From assembly GCA_009746045.1 (NCBI GenBank), contig RPFO01000041.1, positions 7,852,613-7,916,612 on the forward strand: 64,000 bases of DNA, read 5' to 3'. This document shows, in pieces, positions 9,871 to 19,193 of the stretch (the first letter of the stretch is position 1; every line of letters begins with the position of its first letter). The DNA is from Mesostigma viride (lineage: Eukaryota > Streptophyta > Mesostigmatophyceae > Mesostigmatales > Mesostigmataceae). The translations under genes were made by a program, and so were the position numbers. The notes beneath the pieces were generated by a model that searched no databases, was not told the DNA's origin, and saw nothing but the letters and a program-made list of their open reading frames with translations.

Positions 9871-12002
9871 CCTCTCATGCTGGCTTGAGTGTGCCTGCTT
9901 CACCTTCTTCTTCTGCATGCCCCACTGTCAGAGCAGTGAGCAGTTCTGGAAAGGTGCTACAGCTGGTTTCAGAAGATTATGTCTCTAAACCAACCTTCAC
10001 ATCTATGGTTCCCAAGGTGTGCAGAGTGTCCCCAGCAGAGGATGCTCAGATCAGTTTTCAGGAGCTTGCTTTGCAGTTGCATTTCCTTTATGGGCATGAA
10101 GTGAGTGCAGAGGTGGTGGCAGCAGCAATAGGGGGGGCAGCACTCAGACGTGCATGCCAGGTGGTCAGATCCCACTGCCAGCATTGTCAGTTCAATGCAC
10201 CCAAACCCCCTAAGTGGCATGTAGCTACCCCACCTAAGAGCAAGGGCAGGGTGGTAGGAGATGTCTTTCATATCAAAGGACAATCTTACTTGGCACTTAA
10301 AGATGCATGGTCAAGGTACACAACCATTGAACCATTACCTGGAATGGACAAGACACAGTTGCTCAGGGCTCTCTTGATTGCTCAGGCCAGGTACTACCCT
10401 GTGGAGGCATTGTTACTGGATCAGCAGTTCACATGTCTTGCCAATGAACCAGGGTGTGAGGCTATTGATCTGGCTGGGCTAGAAGATCATGAGAGGCAAG
10501 GCATTATTGAAAGGGCCATCAGGTCCATTAAAACCCTTGTAGCCAAAGAAGATGGCAATCTGCTGGCTGACAGTGGGTCCTATGCTGACAGAGCTCTGTG
10601 GTCCACCAGGTTGTGCCAAGTCCTCAACAGGAGGCCACTCATGAAAACCCCACAAGGGGTGGTCATTACACCAGATGGATTGCATGCAGGCATTTATCCA
10701 CCTGAGGTACTAGCCCTCTACAACGCACAGCGAGCACAGACAGCTAGCAGGTTAGCTGTCAAGGATGCAAAGCATCCACGTCCCACCTTCAGAGAAGGGG
10801 ATCAGGTCCTATTCTACAAGGAGTCGGGACTAGGCAAGGTGGGTACCTGGCATGGGCCAGCCACCATCCTAAAGTTTAACACCACTGGCAGGACAGTGTT
10901 AGTTAAACACAATGACACGGGAAAAATTCACAGGTGTTCACCTCACAGGATGAAATTGTATTTTCCAACTGTGTCAGACGTGGCAGAGGAGGAAGAGCTG
11001 TTGGCCGACAGCCCTGTACAGTTGCCTGGCATCCCAGCGTTGCCCAGTGAGTGGTTGTTTGGAACACCCACTGGTGAGTGTGAGAGCCACACCCACTGTG
11101 ACACCCAGGTCACCCTTGATGATTGCAGGCAGTCACTGCAGGATTGGCCCCCTGCAGCAGAGGGTCACATTGGCAAAACAGGTGATCAGCAACCTATCAC
11201 CTCTACAAGTGTGAACATAGCTCAGCCACTAGCTGCACCTTCCAAACGCAGCCTAGCAGACGCTGTTCGCATTTTACAAGCAGCTCATAGAGCCAAAGCT
11301 CAAACTGCTGCAGGATCAGCTAAGGTGGGGAAGGTTGGGCAGAATGACAATAGCCCATTTATGGTTGCAGTGGACACACAAGCCCAGGTCAGCATTATCA
11401 GTGCCCTGGCTGTGCCCCATTTGCCTTTGGAACCTTCACCCTGGCACCATGTGGCTGATTTCTCAGGGCAGTCATCCCTCAAGGTATTAGGTCAGGTCAT
11501 GTTGACTATACTCGGTATCCCCACTCCTTTTCAGGTATTGGAAGGTTATAAAGGGAATGCTTTGTTGGGGGATCCTTTTCTCTGTTACCCTGGTGTCCTC
11601 ATATCCAGTGATAGACTATCCATCCAGGACATGGGTGGTGTTGATCTGAATCATTTCAAAATTTCTCTTGAAAAACTTCTTAACACCAACATTGCTTCTG
11701 TAAAATTTGCTACACCCAAGTATGCCCCAGGGCAAGAACCCTGTGTGGCAGACCTGGTTCACAACCAAAAACTTCATCCCAACTCATTTGGATTGGGCAA
11801 GCATGATGTGGCTAAAATGTCTCCTCTTTCTTATGAACAGATAGAGCAAGACTGTCGCACACACATAGGATTCCTAAAATGGGTGGAGGCCTTTAACAAG
11901 GCCAGGGAAGAATGGGTAGTGCCAGATCCTCTTAGTCCTTCTCATACTCCCCTGTCACACCTATTGACAAAAAGCCTGCAGGGTGCAAGCACTTGCGCCT
12001 GA
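9870..12002 (+). CDS. pol: Element B integrase and protease (IN before PR)
   Basis: Continues the Gag frame without a stop (frame 8919-12002). Integrase: zinc-binding HFLYGH and CQHC (about 10075-10185), catalytic Asp in GDVFHI (about 10258), second Asp in LLDQQF (about 10419) and Glu in GIIERAIRSIK (about 10505), then a C-terminal domain with FREGDQVLFYK. The protease follows integrase: VDTQAQVSII (about 11370-11400), a flap-like VLGQVMLTILG and ALLGDPFL. Retropepsins normally have DTG or DSG; here it is DTQ. In Copia the protease precedes integrase, so the order is unusual. The frame closes at 12002 and RT continues in another frame, joined near 11940-11955. Confidence 0.88.
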   Translation, partial: PSHAGLSVPASPSSSACPTVRAVSSSGKVLQLVSEDYVSKPTFTSMVPKVCRVSPAEDAQISFQELALQLHFLYGHEVSAEVVAAAIGGAALRRACQVVRSHCQHCQFNAPKPPKWHVATPPKSKGRVVGDVFHIKGQSYLALKDAWSRYTTIEPLPGMDKTQLLRALLIAQARYYPVEALLLDQQFTCLANEPGCEAIDLAGLEDHERQGIIERAIRSIKTLVAKEDGNLLADSGSYADRALWSTRLCQVLNRRPLMKTPQGVVITPDGLHAGIYPPEVLALYNAQRAQTASRLAVKDAKHPRPTFREGDQVLFYKESGLGKVGTWHGPATILKFNTTGRTVLVKHNDTGKIHRCSPHRMKLYFPTVSDVAEEEELLADSPVQLPGIPALPSEWLFGTPTGECESHTHCDTQVTLDDCRQSLQDWPPAAEGHIGKTGDQQPITSTSVNIAQPLAAPSKRSLADAVRILQAAHRAKAQTAAGSAKVGKVGQNDNSPFMVAVDTQAQVSIISALAVPHLPLEPSPWHHVADFSGQSSLKVLGQVMLTILGIPTPFQVLEGYKGNALLGDPFLCYPGVLISSDRLSIQDMGGVDLNHFKISLEKLLNTNIASVKFATPKYAPGQEPCVADLVHNQKLHPNSFGLGKHDVAKMSPLSYEQIEQDCRTHIGFLKWVEAFNKAREEWVVPDPLSPSHTPLSHLLTKSLQGASTCA

Positions 12003-13420
12003 AGTTTGTGTGTAAACATAAGCCAGCAGCAGATGGGTCAGTCATCTTTCATGCTAGACCTTGTGTGACAGAGTTCAAGGGCACCACTGATCTGACAGAG
12101 GCAGAGTTGTACACGCCAGGCATTCAGCAAACATCCCTAAAAATCTTGCTGTCTGTCTTTGTGGGTCATCTCAATGATGGGGATGACTATATCTGTAAGG
12201 CTACAGACATTAAAAGGGCTTTCCTGAAAGGCTCACCTGAGATAGCACAACAAGTGTGGCATGGTCAGGTGTACGTAGTCTCCACTCCCAGAGTTTGGGC
12301 AAAACACATCCCTCAGCAGTACCTGAAAGCTAACATAGGTGTTGAAGGGCTGCAATCAGCTCCTCGCATTTTCAGGATGTCAGCTCAGGCTGTGTTTGAA
12401 AAGTTAGGGGCTAGATATGATGACATAGACCCTTGCTTCTTTGTGGTCCCACACCCTCATGGCATTCTCACCTTTGTGTGGCATGGGGATGATCAGCTGA
12501 TTGCTGGGCCAAGGCGTGCTGTGGATGATTTTATTCAACAAGTGTCACAGCATTTTGAGATTGGCAAGCAAGTAGAGCTGGGCACCACTGCCATAAAATT
12601 TTGTGGCACAATGTTACAACTCCAGCAGCATCAAAACCAGTGGGTGTGTGCACTCTACTCTCCCAATGATTACATGCACAGCTGCTTGGAGGTTTTGCAA
12701 ACAAAAATCAAACCTGGAGCCTGTCCTACCATTAGAGGCAAGCTGGGGTGGTTGTGCTCAACGTGTGCACCTCACCTGGCTGTGGTTAGCAGAGTTGATG
12801 ATGATGTCTTGATGCAAGTAGGTCACAAAGCCATCACCAAAACTCTCCAGGAGGGCCCTCCCCTTATCTTGCACTCCTTGGATCTCCACAAAACCATTCA
12901 CATCCAAGCTATGATGGATAGTTCCATGGAGTCCAGGCAGATTACCAAGATGCAGGCAAGGGAGTCAGGCTTGTATTTTGTGCAGAATGATGATGCACCC
13001 TTGTCTCTCATTTCATGGTACAGCCGGTTGCATAGACGCAAGGCTGTCAGCAGCAATGCTGCTGAGTGCAGGGCAGTGGTGTCAGCAGTGCTTCATGCCA
13101 GGTACTTGAATCATGTGCTGGTTTGGTTGCAGATGCAAGCAGGCAGCAATGCTGGGGTGGTGGCACACTTGCTCACTGACAGTCAGTCAGTCCTCAGTTT
13201 CCTTGCTAACCCCTATGCTGTCCACACTGATCTTGACTGGGTGGTCCTGAAACAGGAGTCCACCTACTGGGAGTCCACCCGTCACGTGGAGGACAAACAC
13301 AACGCTGCTGATGCACTCACTAAAGTGCCTCAGCAGGCAGCTGAACAATATCAGCTGTTGTACCACTTGATGAACCCCTATGGCAAGCAGGCAACCCTGC
13401 CCCATAGGGGGGACGCCTAG
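11940..13420 (+). CDS. pol: Element B reverse transcriptase and RNase H (HGDD box)
   Basis: Copies element RNA to DNA and removes the RNA. RT motifs: DIKRAFLKG (first catalytic Asp), GVEGLQSAP, and WHGDDQLIAG with HGDD at 12482-12493 in place of the usual YVDD. RNase H follows: MDSSMESRQ, AECRAV, LTDSQSVLS and AADALTK supply the acidic residues and the Copia-like ending. Reading joins from the upstream frame at about 11940-11955, where DKKPAGCKHLRLKF continues the protein, so the break is one frame change and not a new gene. Stop at 13418-13420. The rest of this frame is intact. Confidence 0.9.
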
Positions 13421-14485
13421 CAGGGTCCTGTTCACCAGGGCCGCCTAGGTCACCCAGTACCCCTTGGGCAGGTCCAAGGGGTAGGTTGTGGCTTCCAGCA
13501 AGGGGGGTTGGTTGGAGTCTGTTTTCATACATCTGCGTGCCCTATGCCCAATAAAATCTGTTTTGATTTTCTCAACACCATGGAATTTCGTTATGCACAC
13601 CTTCATAGGTGGGCATGGGATGTATCTCACACCTTTATTCCCTAGGGCGTATGCCTTGGTGGAATGGCCTTGAGCTCAGTGGCTCAGGTGCCCCCATTCA
13701 AGTGGAGGGTCAAAGCTCCCTTGACAGGTGGTTACCCAGGACCCCAGTTCACTGTGGCTATCCTGGGCCACCTGGCCTTACTGTTCAGTGGCAGTAAGGC
13801 ATGGGTGCTGTCATGTTGTCTAGTACAACGTGCTCAGCACAGGTGCAGGATGAAATATTCCTGTCACCTGTCACCAGGACTTCAGTCACCCATGTGCAGG
13901 GCAGGGGTGGCTGGTCTCCCACGTTGTGCAGGTGCAATGTGGCCAGGTCCAGGATGTCATAGTCCTGTCACCTGTCACTCGGACTTCAGCCCCCTCTGTG
14001 CAGGGCAGGGGTGGCTGGTCCTCACATGTTGTGCAGGTACAACATGGACAGTGCAGGGTGCAATAAACCTGTCCACTGTCACTCCTCAGGTTGCAGGTAA
14101 CCTGAGCTCAGTTGACCCAGCCTGGCTGGGTATTTTCTCTCTGAGTGGGCGATGATGATGGAACAACATGGAACCTCTTAAACGGTTACCTTGGCATTTT
14201 TTTTACAAGGCTCTCTTGGCTGGTGGTGCACTCCCTGGATAGGCAGACAGGCATAGCTATCTCCCTTGTGAGCTCGCGAGGAGGAGGAACTCCCCGGGCA
14301 TGTTGAGCTAAACGTGATGCCATCACAAGTATTGCACGAGTTCTGGGGCCCATCTTTTTCAGTCCAGATGTTGCAGTATGGGTGTCAGTTGCTCAGCACC
14401 TCAGTCAGCTTGGAGTCAGTCTCCTAGCTGGGCAGGGTCAGGCTTGAAGTCGCTAGCCTTCAACCTGAAAGGAAAACATAATGGG
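13421..14485 (+). other. Element B 3' untranslated region with three 104-bp tandem repeats
   Basis: No coding frame. Three imperfect units with a 104-bp period (about 13803-14115) share CCTGTCACCTGTCAC and GCAGGGCAGGGGTGGCTGG. The primer-complementary 11-mer lies further down at 14356-14366. The last bases before the 3' LTR, GAAAGGAAAACATAATGGG, are purine-rich and probably act as polypurine tract for plus-strand priming. Confidence 0.75.
14356..14366 (+). other. Element B 3'-UTR sequence complementary to its own primer-binding site
   Basis: TTTTCAGTCCA is the exact reverse complement of the first 11 bases after the 5' LTR (6895-6905). An RNA ending at 14366 would anneal flush against the LTR and end in CCA, like a tRNA primer. 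See findings. Confidence 0.65.
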
Positions 14486-14940
14486 AGTTAGATGAGATGC
14501 TTAGGCTGACACACGGATTTCCGGCCTGCGCGCCGCGTATTGCCTACCGCGGCTGAGCGGGACACCTCAGTACAGTACGGCAGGGTGTACGGTACTGAGG
14601 TGTCATGTGGACAGATGTGCGGTTAGTGCCAGACTGTTCCTAGGTGCTAGCTCGACCCGCCAGGTCCGGTGTAGCCGGGCCTGACGGGCCGAGTCTTAGC
14701 TGGATGCTAGTGACGTGGTCGCATGGCATTGCAGTGTACACTTGTCCACTGGTCGTGTGCTGCAGGTAGCACCGCCATAGGCATATAGGCGTAGCACTGG
14801 GGAGTGCCACAGCACCCGAGTCTGCCCAGTTCCATTCTGAGCCCTCAGCTTTCATCTCTCTCTCATTGTATTATTGTAATACAATCATCATTCGCTCTCA
14901 GCTTTCGCAGTTGTTCGTCGTCCCTAGTCTCCATCCAACT
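14486..14940 (+). repeat. Element B 3' LTR
   Basis: 455 bp, identical by eye to 6440-6894, AGTT...AACT, followed by the target duplication CTCCT at 14941-14945. Confidence 0.95.
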
Positions 14941-14945
14941 CTCCT

Positions 14946-15784
14946 GGTTCAGCCACCCGCGGGGTTTCGTGAACTAAGCATGGGCTTTGCCGAAGGTGCA
15001 TCCGCCGCCCCAGGGCTCCTGGAGGTGGAGCGATGGTCGCTCATTGGCCAGGCCATGTCAGCCTGGCAGGTGGGGTACACCTTGCTAGCAGCGCAAGGTG
15101 TGCGGAGGGTGCAGCGGGTTGCACTTCCCGTCCATGCTGCGACTGCACAGGCGCAGAGTGACACTTCTCCACCCACCGGTGCTGCGCCGGCTGATGTGCC
15201 TAAGGCGGAGCGTGCAGGCGGCAGGGGCCAAGGGTGGTCCTACACCTGGCGCCAGGTATGGTCAGTCATCCTCATGACTGCGCTCCTCACCAGCTGTGTG
15301 TTCTCGGCGGCTCCGGCCTTTCAGGTCCTCGTGGTGAAGGCACAACGGCAGGTGGGAGAGCGAGGCATTACGCCGGGAGCGGCGGCATACATGCTGTTTC
15401 AGTCGGCGGCCGTGCGCGGTCCCACGGTGGCTGTGCACAATGTCTCGAGCGCAAGCGACCCGGCAGCAAACCATCAATGGAGCGTCTGTGAGCACCTCAC
15501 AGCTGAGCAACGTGCGAGGCTGCTCAAGTGGCTGGAAGGTGCGCGCAACGCGTTTGCATTCAGCAGTCAAGAGCTGGGATGCTACAATGGTGGGCAGATG
15601 CGGGTCCCGCTTGACACCGATCAGCCACTGTTTCGCCGACAACACCGGCTGAGTCAAGCTGAGCTGGAGTTTGTGCAGCAACAATGCGAGGAGCTGGAGG
15701 CTGCTGGCATCATTCGGTCATCCACATCCAACTATGCGGCCGCGACCGTCGTGGCGCCCAAGAAGGATGCCATTACAATTCGTT
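14946..15784 (+). pseudogene. pol: Element A methyltransferase motifs IX-X and start of RT
   Basis: Continues the A polyprotein after element B. Residues just after the junction read ELSMGFAEGASAAPG and SLIGQAMSAW, which match the C-terminal motifs IX-X of C5 methyltransferases (Gly-Phe-x-x-Gly ... R ... G-Q-A). A basic linker and one hydrophobic segment (WSVILMTALLTSCVFSAA, about 15255-15310, perhaps membrane-spanning) follow. From about 15490 the Ty3-type RT N-terminus begins: PLFRRQHRLSQAE, LEAAGIIRSSTSNYAA and VVAPKKD. The frame is then broken by the inserted 779-bp element at 15771 and resumes at about 16557. Confidence 0.82.
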
Positions 15785-16549
15785 CAAGTGGCCCGCCGGA
15801 GCGGCTGTACAATTTTTCCCAGTGAGCGCGCTGCCAAGTGTACTTGTGGGCAAATTTTTAGGTGCCCCGTCACTTCGAGGTACTAAAAATTAGGCTACGG
15901 TACGAATTCAGCGAATTTCAGCGAATTTTCAGTCGAACCAAAGGAAGTGACGGCAACTACCAAAAAGTTTCCGTTACGAATTTTCAGCCCAACACTCGCG
16001 CAAAATGAAGTGACGGCAACTACCAAAAAGTTTCCGTTACGAATTTTCACTCCCACACGTTTGCACAAGAGGAAGTGACGGCAACTACCAAAAAGTTTCC
16101 GTTACAAATTTTCAGTCCTACACTTTGCGCAAATTTTAGTAGGGCTGCACGCAAGCTACCTTTCAAAATTTTGCGCTAGTATGGAACGCATTTCATTCGT
16201 CTGGAGGAACGCTGCCCGCCAACTACCCCCGTTCAGAATGTTCCGCCGAAATTTACTTGAGATTTGGAAATCTGAACGTGCGCGCAAATTTTAGTAGGGC
16301 TGCACGCAAGCTACCTTTCAAAATTTTGCGCAAGTATGGAACGCAATTCATTCGTCCGGAGGAATGCTGCTCGTCAACTGCCCACGTTCAGAAAGTTGCG
16401 CCGAACTTTACTTGAGATTTGGAAATCTGAACGTGCGGTTGGAGTTTCGCGGGGAAACCCAAGTTCCCGAGTAATTCACCAATGACGCGCTTCGAACACT
16501 TGCCCGCTAAAACCTAAGCAGCCGCTCCGGCTGGCCACTTAAACGAAAC
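15771..16549. mobile_element. 779-bp terminal-inverted-repeat element (MITE-like), copy 1
   Basis: Non-coding 779-bp unit inserted in the element A RT. Its ends are imperfect inverted repeats: TTCGTTCAAGTGGCC on the left and, read inward on the other strand, TTTCGTTTAAGTGGCC, followed by a shared GCCGGAGCGGCTG. Inside are about four tandem units of about 63 bp containing GTGACGGCAACTACC and two of about 140 bp containing GTAGGGCTGCACGC. The same 779-bp unit is found in reverse at 19988-20766. No transposase is encoded, so it would move in trans. GGATG is found at both flanks but the exact target duplication is unclear. Confidence 0.8.
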
Positions 16550-16556
16550 GGGATGG

Positions 16557-19193
16557 GTGACAGGTGAATGGACTGGGATGCGCATGGCGACGGACCTGCG
16601 GCAACTCAACGCACACACCCCGATGGACAGGTACCCCATGCCGCGAGTGGACGATGTGCTTGACCGGATATCGCCACGCGTGCAGTTCATCTCATCCCTA
16701 GACCTCCGCAGCGGGTTTCACCAAATCCAAGTGGCGGAGGGTGACCAACGCAAGCTCGCGTTCTGGGGGGGCCACCGACTCTATGAGCCGGTGGATCAGG
16801 AGTGGGTCAGGGTGCCTTTCGGGCATAGGAATGCGAGTGCCATCTTTCAGCGTGCCATGGATCAAGTGTTGAATGGCATGTCATTCGCTGCGTGTTACAT
16901 TGATGATGTGATCATCTTCAGTGAGACATTTGAGCAACACCTCCAGCACCTTGAGCAGGTGCGCATGGCACTGGCGCGAGCCAACCTAAAGCTGCATCCC
17001 GAGAAGTGTCGGTTTTCGCAGCAGAGCCTCGACTTCCTCGGACACCAGATCATTCCTGGCGGCAGAACTCCACAAGCGGCCAAGGTGGAAGCGATCGTCA
17101 ACGCGGCAACGCCCACGGATGTGGCGGGTGTGCGGGCTTACCTGGGGCTGGCGGGGTATTACCGAGGTTATATCCCCAACTTCAGCACCAAGGTTAAGCC
17201 ACTGACGGAGCTGTTGAAGAAAGGTGCAGTCTGGGCATGGGGTCCGGCGCAGCAACGCGCCATTGAGACCATCAAGGCAGAGCTCACCTCAGCGCCGATA
17301 CTCCGTCAGCTCGACTATGCCCAGCCATTTGTGCTATACACGGATTGGTCCAGGGTTGGACTTGGTGCTGTGTTGGCACAGAAGGACGTGCATGGCAAGG
17401 AACATGTGGTGGCGTATGCCAGCAGGAGCAACAACACGGCTGAGGCCAAGTACTCATCGTATGAGGGCGAGGCTCTGGCCGTGGTGTGGGCCATCAAACA
17501 TTTTCGGCCATACTTGTTCGGGCGTCAGTTCACGCTGGTCACCGACCATCAGCCACTGCAGTGGTTGATGACAAGTGCCAATCTGACTGGCAAGCTGGCG
17601 CGCTGGGCCATGATTATTCAAGAATATAACATGACCATTGTACACCGCGCTGGGGTGGACCATTCCAATGCCGATGTCTTATCACGCTATGCTTTGGCAA
17701 CGTCAGAGGACCGGACGGGGGTGCGAGCGCAGGGCGCGGAGGGACCACAGGGCTCAGTCGTCTTTGTCAACGCAGCCGGGCCATGCGATTCCGAGTCGCG
17801 ATGGCTTTCCTGCAGTGATGCCGTGGCGGAGTTTGCGTGCTACGCCAATCCCGTACGGCCAGCGGCTTTCACGCCATCCCAGGGCGTGATATTTCTTCCT
17901 TTGGCTGAAGACACGCTTGCGCAGCCGGTGGATCCGGCGAGCATGGGCTGTGTGGTGCTGCATGCTGCCGCCAGTCACGCCATTGCGGTGGAGTGCTGCG
18001 CTGGGGACGTGTGGCTGGATGGGAGGGTTCTCGAGCGGGTGCAGGGTTTGCCTGCCTCTCCAGCCCCTGCTGACTGGACACCGACGCAGAGGCAAGCCGA
18101 GCAAGAGCGCGTGGAGCGCCGGGCTGTGAATTATACCTGGGAGGGCAACCAGGTCTACAAGCTTGTGGGGCGCCGCAAGCTGGTCGTGCCGCCCCCTGAC
18201 AAGCGTGCTGCCCTCGTTGCACATTACCATGAGCGGTTCGGGCACATGGATGCAAACCGCACAGGTGCCATGGTGCGTGGGGTCTATTGGTGGGCGGGCA
18301 TGAAGCATGCCGTAGCACGGCAGGTAGCCAGTTGTGCTGAGTGTGCTCGCGCGAAAGCGCGTTTCAACCTGGACCATCATGACAAGGAGCTCATGAGCTT
18401 GCCCATCCGGGGCTTGTTCTACCGGTGGCACGTCGACTTGTGTGGGCCCTTTGAGCTCAGCACTTCCGGCAACCGTTACGTCATGGTGTGTGTGGAATCG
18501 TTCAGCAAGTGGCTGGAACTGATTCCCCTACCCGACAAGCACGCCGCCACCACAGCCACCTACTTCCTGGATGTTATTGCTCGGTATGGGGCACCGGCGG
18601 AGGTGGTTTCAGACCAAGGCGGGGAATTTCGTGGGGAATTCCAAGAGCTATTGGATTCCTGCTCCATCGATCATCGGCACACGTCGCGGGAGCACCCTCA
18701 GGCCAATGGACTGGCTGAGCGTTTGGTTCAGACAGTCAAACAGGCGCTGCGCAAATGGGCGTTGCAAGCAGCACGTGTGGCCACCTGGGATAGGGAACTA
18801 CCCTGGATCGCCATGGGCTACCGGATGAGCCCACAAGAATCCCTCGCCCAGTTCTCCCCCTATTTTCTGCTCTTTGGTCGGGCACCATTGTTGCCCTCTG
18901 AGGTGCAGGAAGCTCACCCCCAGCCGATTCAATGGGATGACGCCAATGAGTGGCTGCGGGAGGTTGTGGCGCGCGCCGCCACATTTAAGAAGGTGATGCC
19001 CATCGCGATGAACAATCTGTTGATCGCGCAGCACCGCGACACACTGCGGTACGCCCAGCGACGGGGTGGCAAGTATATGGCCAGGCGGCTGCATGCAGTT
19101 CCACCCCGGCCAGTATGTGTTTCTGCGGACTCAACCCCAACACACGCTGGACGTCACGGCCGGGCCCACCATCCTTCGCATTGTGGAGATTAA
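16557..19193 (+). CDS. pol: Element A reverse transcriptase, RNase H and integrase (Ty3 type)
   Basis: An 878-codon open frame. RT: MATDLRQLNAHT, SSLDLRSGFHQI, VPFGHRNASAIFQRAMD and CYIDDVIIFS with YIDD at 16896-16907. RNase H: VLYTDWSRVGLGAVLAQ, EGEALAVVWAIKHFRPYL and VTDHQPLQWL. Integrase: zinc-binding HYHERFGH ... CAEC (about 18222-18345), then catalytic Asp in WHVDLCGP, Asp in VVSDQGGEF and Glu in NGLAERLVQ (about 18430-18730). These are standard Ty3/gypsy motifs and spacing. The first methionine is not a true start; the frame continues RT from before the 779-bp insertion. Near 19075-19100 the protein passes to the next frame. Confidence 0.93.
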   Translation: MTGEWTGMRMATDLRQLNAHTPMDRYPMPRVDDVLDRISPRVQFISSLDLRSGFHQIQVAEGDQRKLAFWGGHRLYEPVDQEWVRVPFGHRNASAIFQRAMDQVLNGMSFAACYIDDVIIFSETFEQHLQHLEQVRMALARANLKLHPEKCRFSQQSLDFLGHQIIPGGRTPQAAKVEAIVNAATPTDVAGVRAYLGLAGYYRGYIPNFSTKVKPLTELLKKGAVWAWGPAQQRAIETIKAELTSAPILRQLDYAQPFVLYTDWSRVGLGAVLAQKDVHGKEHVVAYASRSNNTAEAKYSSYEGEALAVVWAIKHFRPYLFGRQFTLVTDHQPLQWLMTSANLTGKLARWAMIIQEYNMTIVHRAGVDHSNADVLSRYALATSEDRTGVRAQGAEGPQGSVVFVNAAGPCDSESRWLSCSDAVAEFACYANPVRPAAFTPSQGVIFLPLAEDTLAQPVDPASMGCVVLHAAASHAIAVECCAGDVWLDGRVLERVQGLPASPAPADWTPTQRQAEQERVERRAVNYTWEGNQVYKLVGRRKLVVPPPDKRAALVAHYHERFGHMDANRTGAMVRGVYWWAGMKHAVARQVASCAECARAKARFNLDHHDKELMSLPIRGLFYRWHVDLCGPFELSTSGNRYVMVCVESFSKWLELIPLPDKHAATTATYFLDVIARYGAPAEVVSDQGGEFRGEFQELLDSCSIDHRHTSREHPQANGLAERLVQTVKQALRKWALQAARVATWDRELPWIAMGYRMSPQESLAQFSPYFLLFGRAPLLPSEVQEAHPQPIQWDDANEWLREVVARAATFKKVMPIAMNNLLIAQHRDTLRYAQRRGGKYMARRLHAVPPRPVCVSADSTPTHAGRHGRAHHPSHCGD

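Larger units (their letters stand above)
6440..14940 (+). mobile_element. Element B: young LTR retrotransposon, Gag-IN-PR-RT-RH, HGDD type
   Basis: Complete 8.5-kb element with 455-bp LTRs (6440-6894, 14486-14940) that I read as identical, starting AGTT and ending AACT, flanked by the 5-bp duplication CTCCT (6435-6439 and 14941-14945). It lies inside the methyltransferase of element A. Coding order is Gag, integrase, protease, RT, RNase H. RT resembles Copia but has HGDD at the catalytic box. Identical LTRs argue for very recent insertion, yet the Gag region changes frame several times, mostly near runs of five or six G. So either the assembly has indel errors or this copy was mobilised in trans. 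Confidence 0.92.

Noticed and set aside
9207-9918. Long minus-strand frames rich in Leu, Val or Cys
   Set aside because: Antisense of the AAC repeat and lysine-glycine repeats of element B Gag; no domain.
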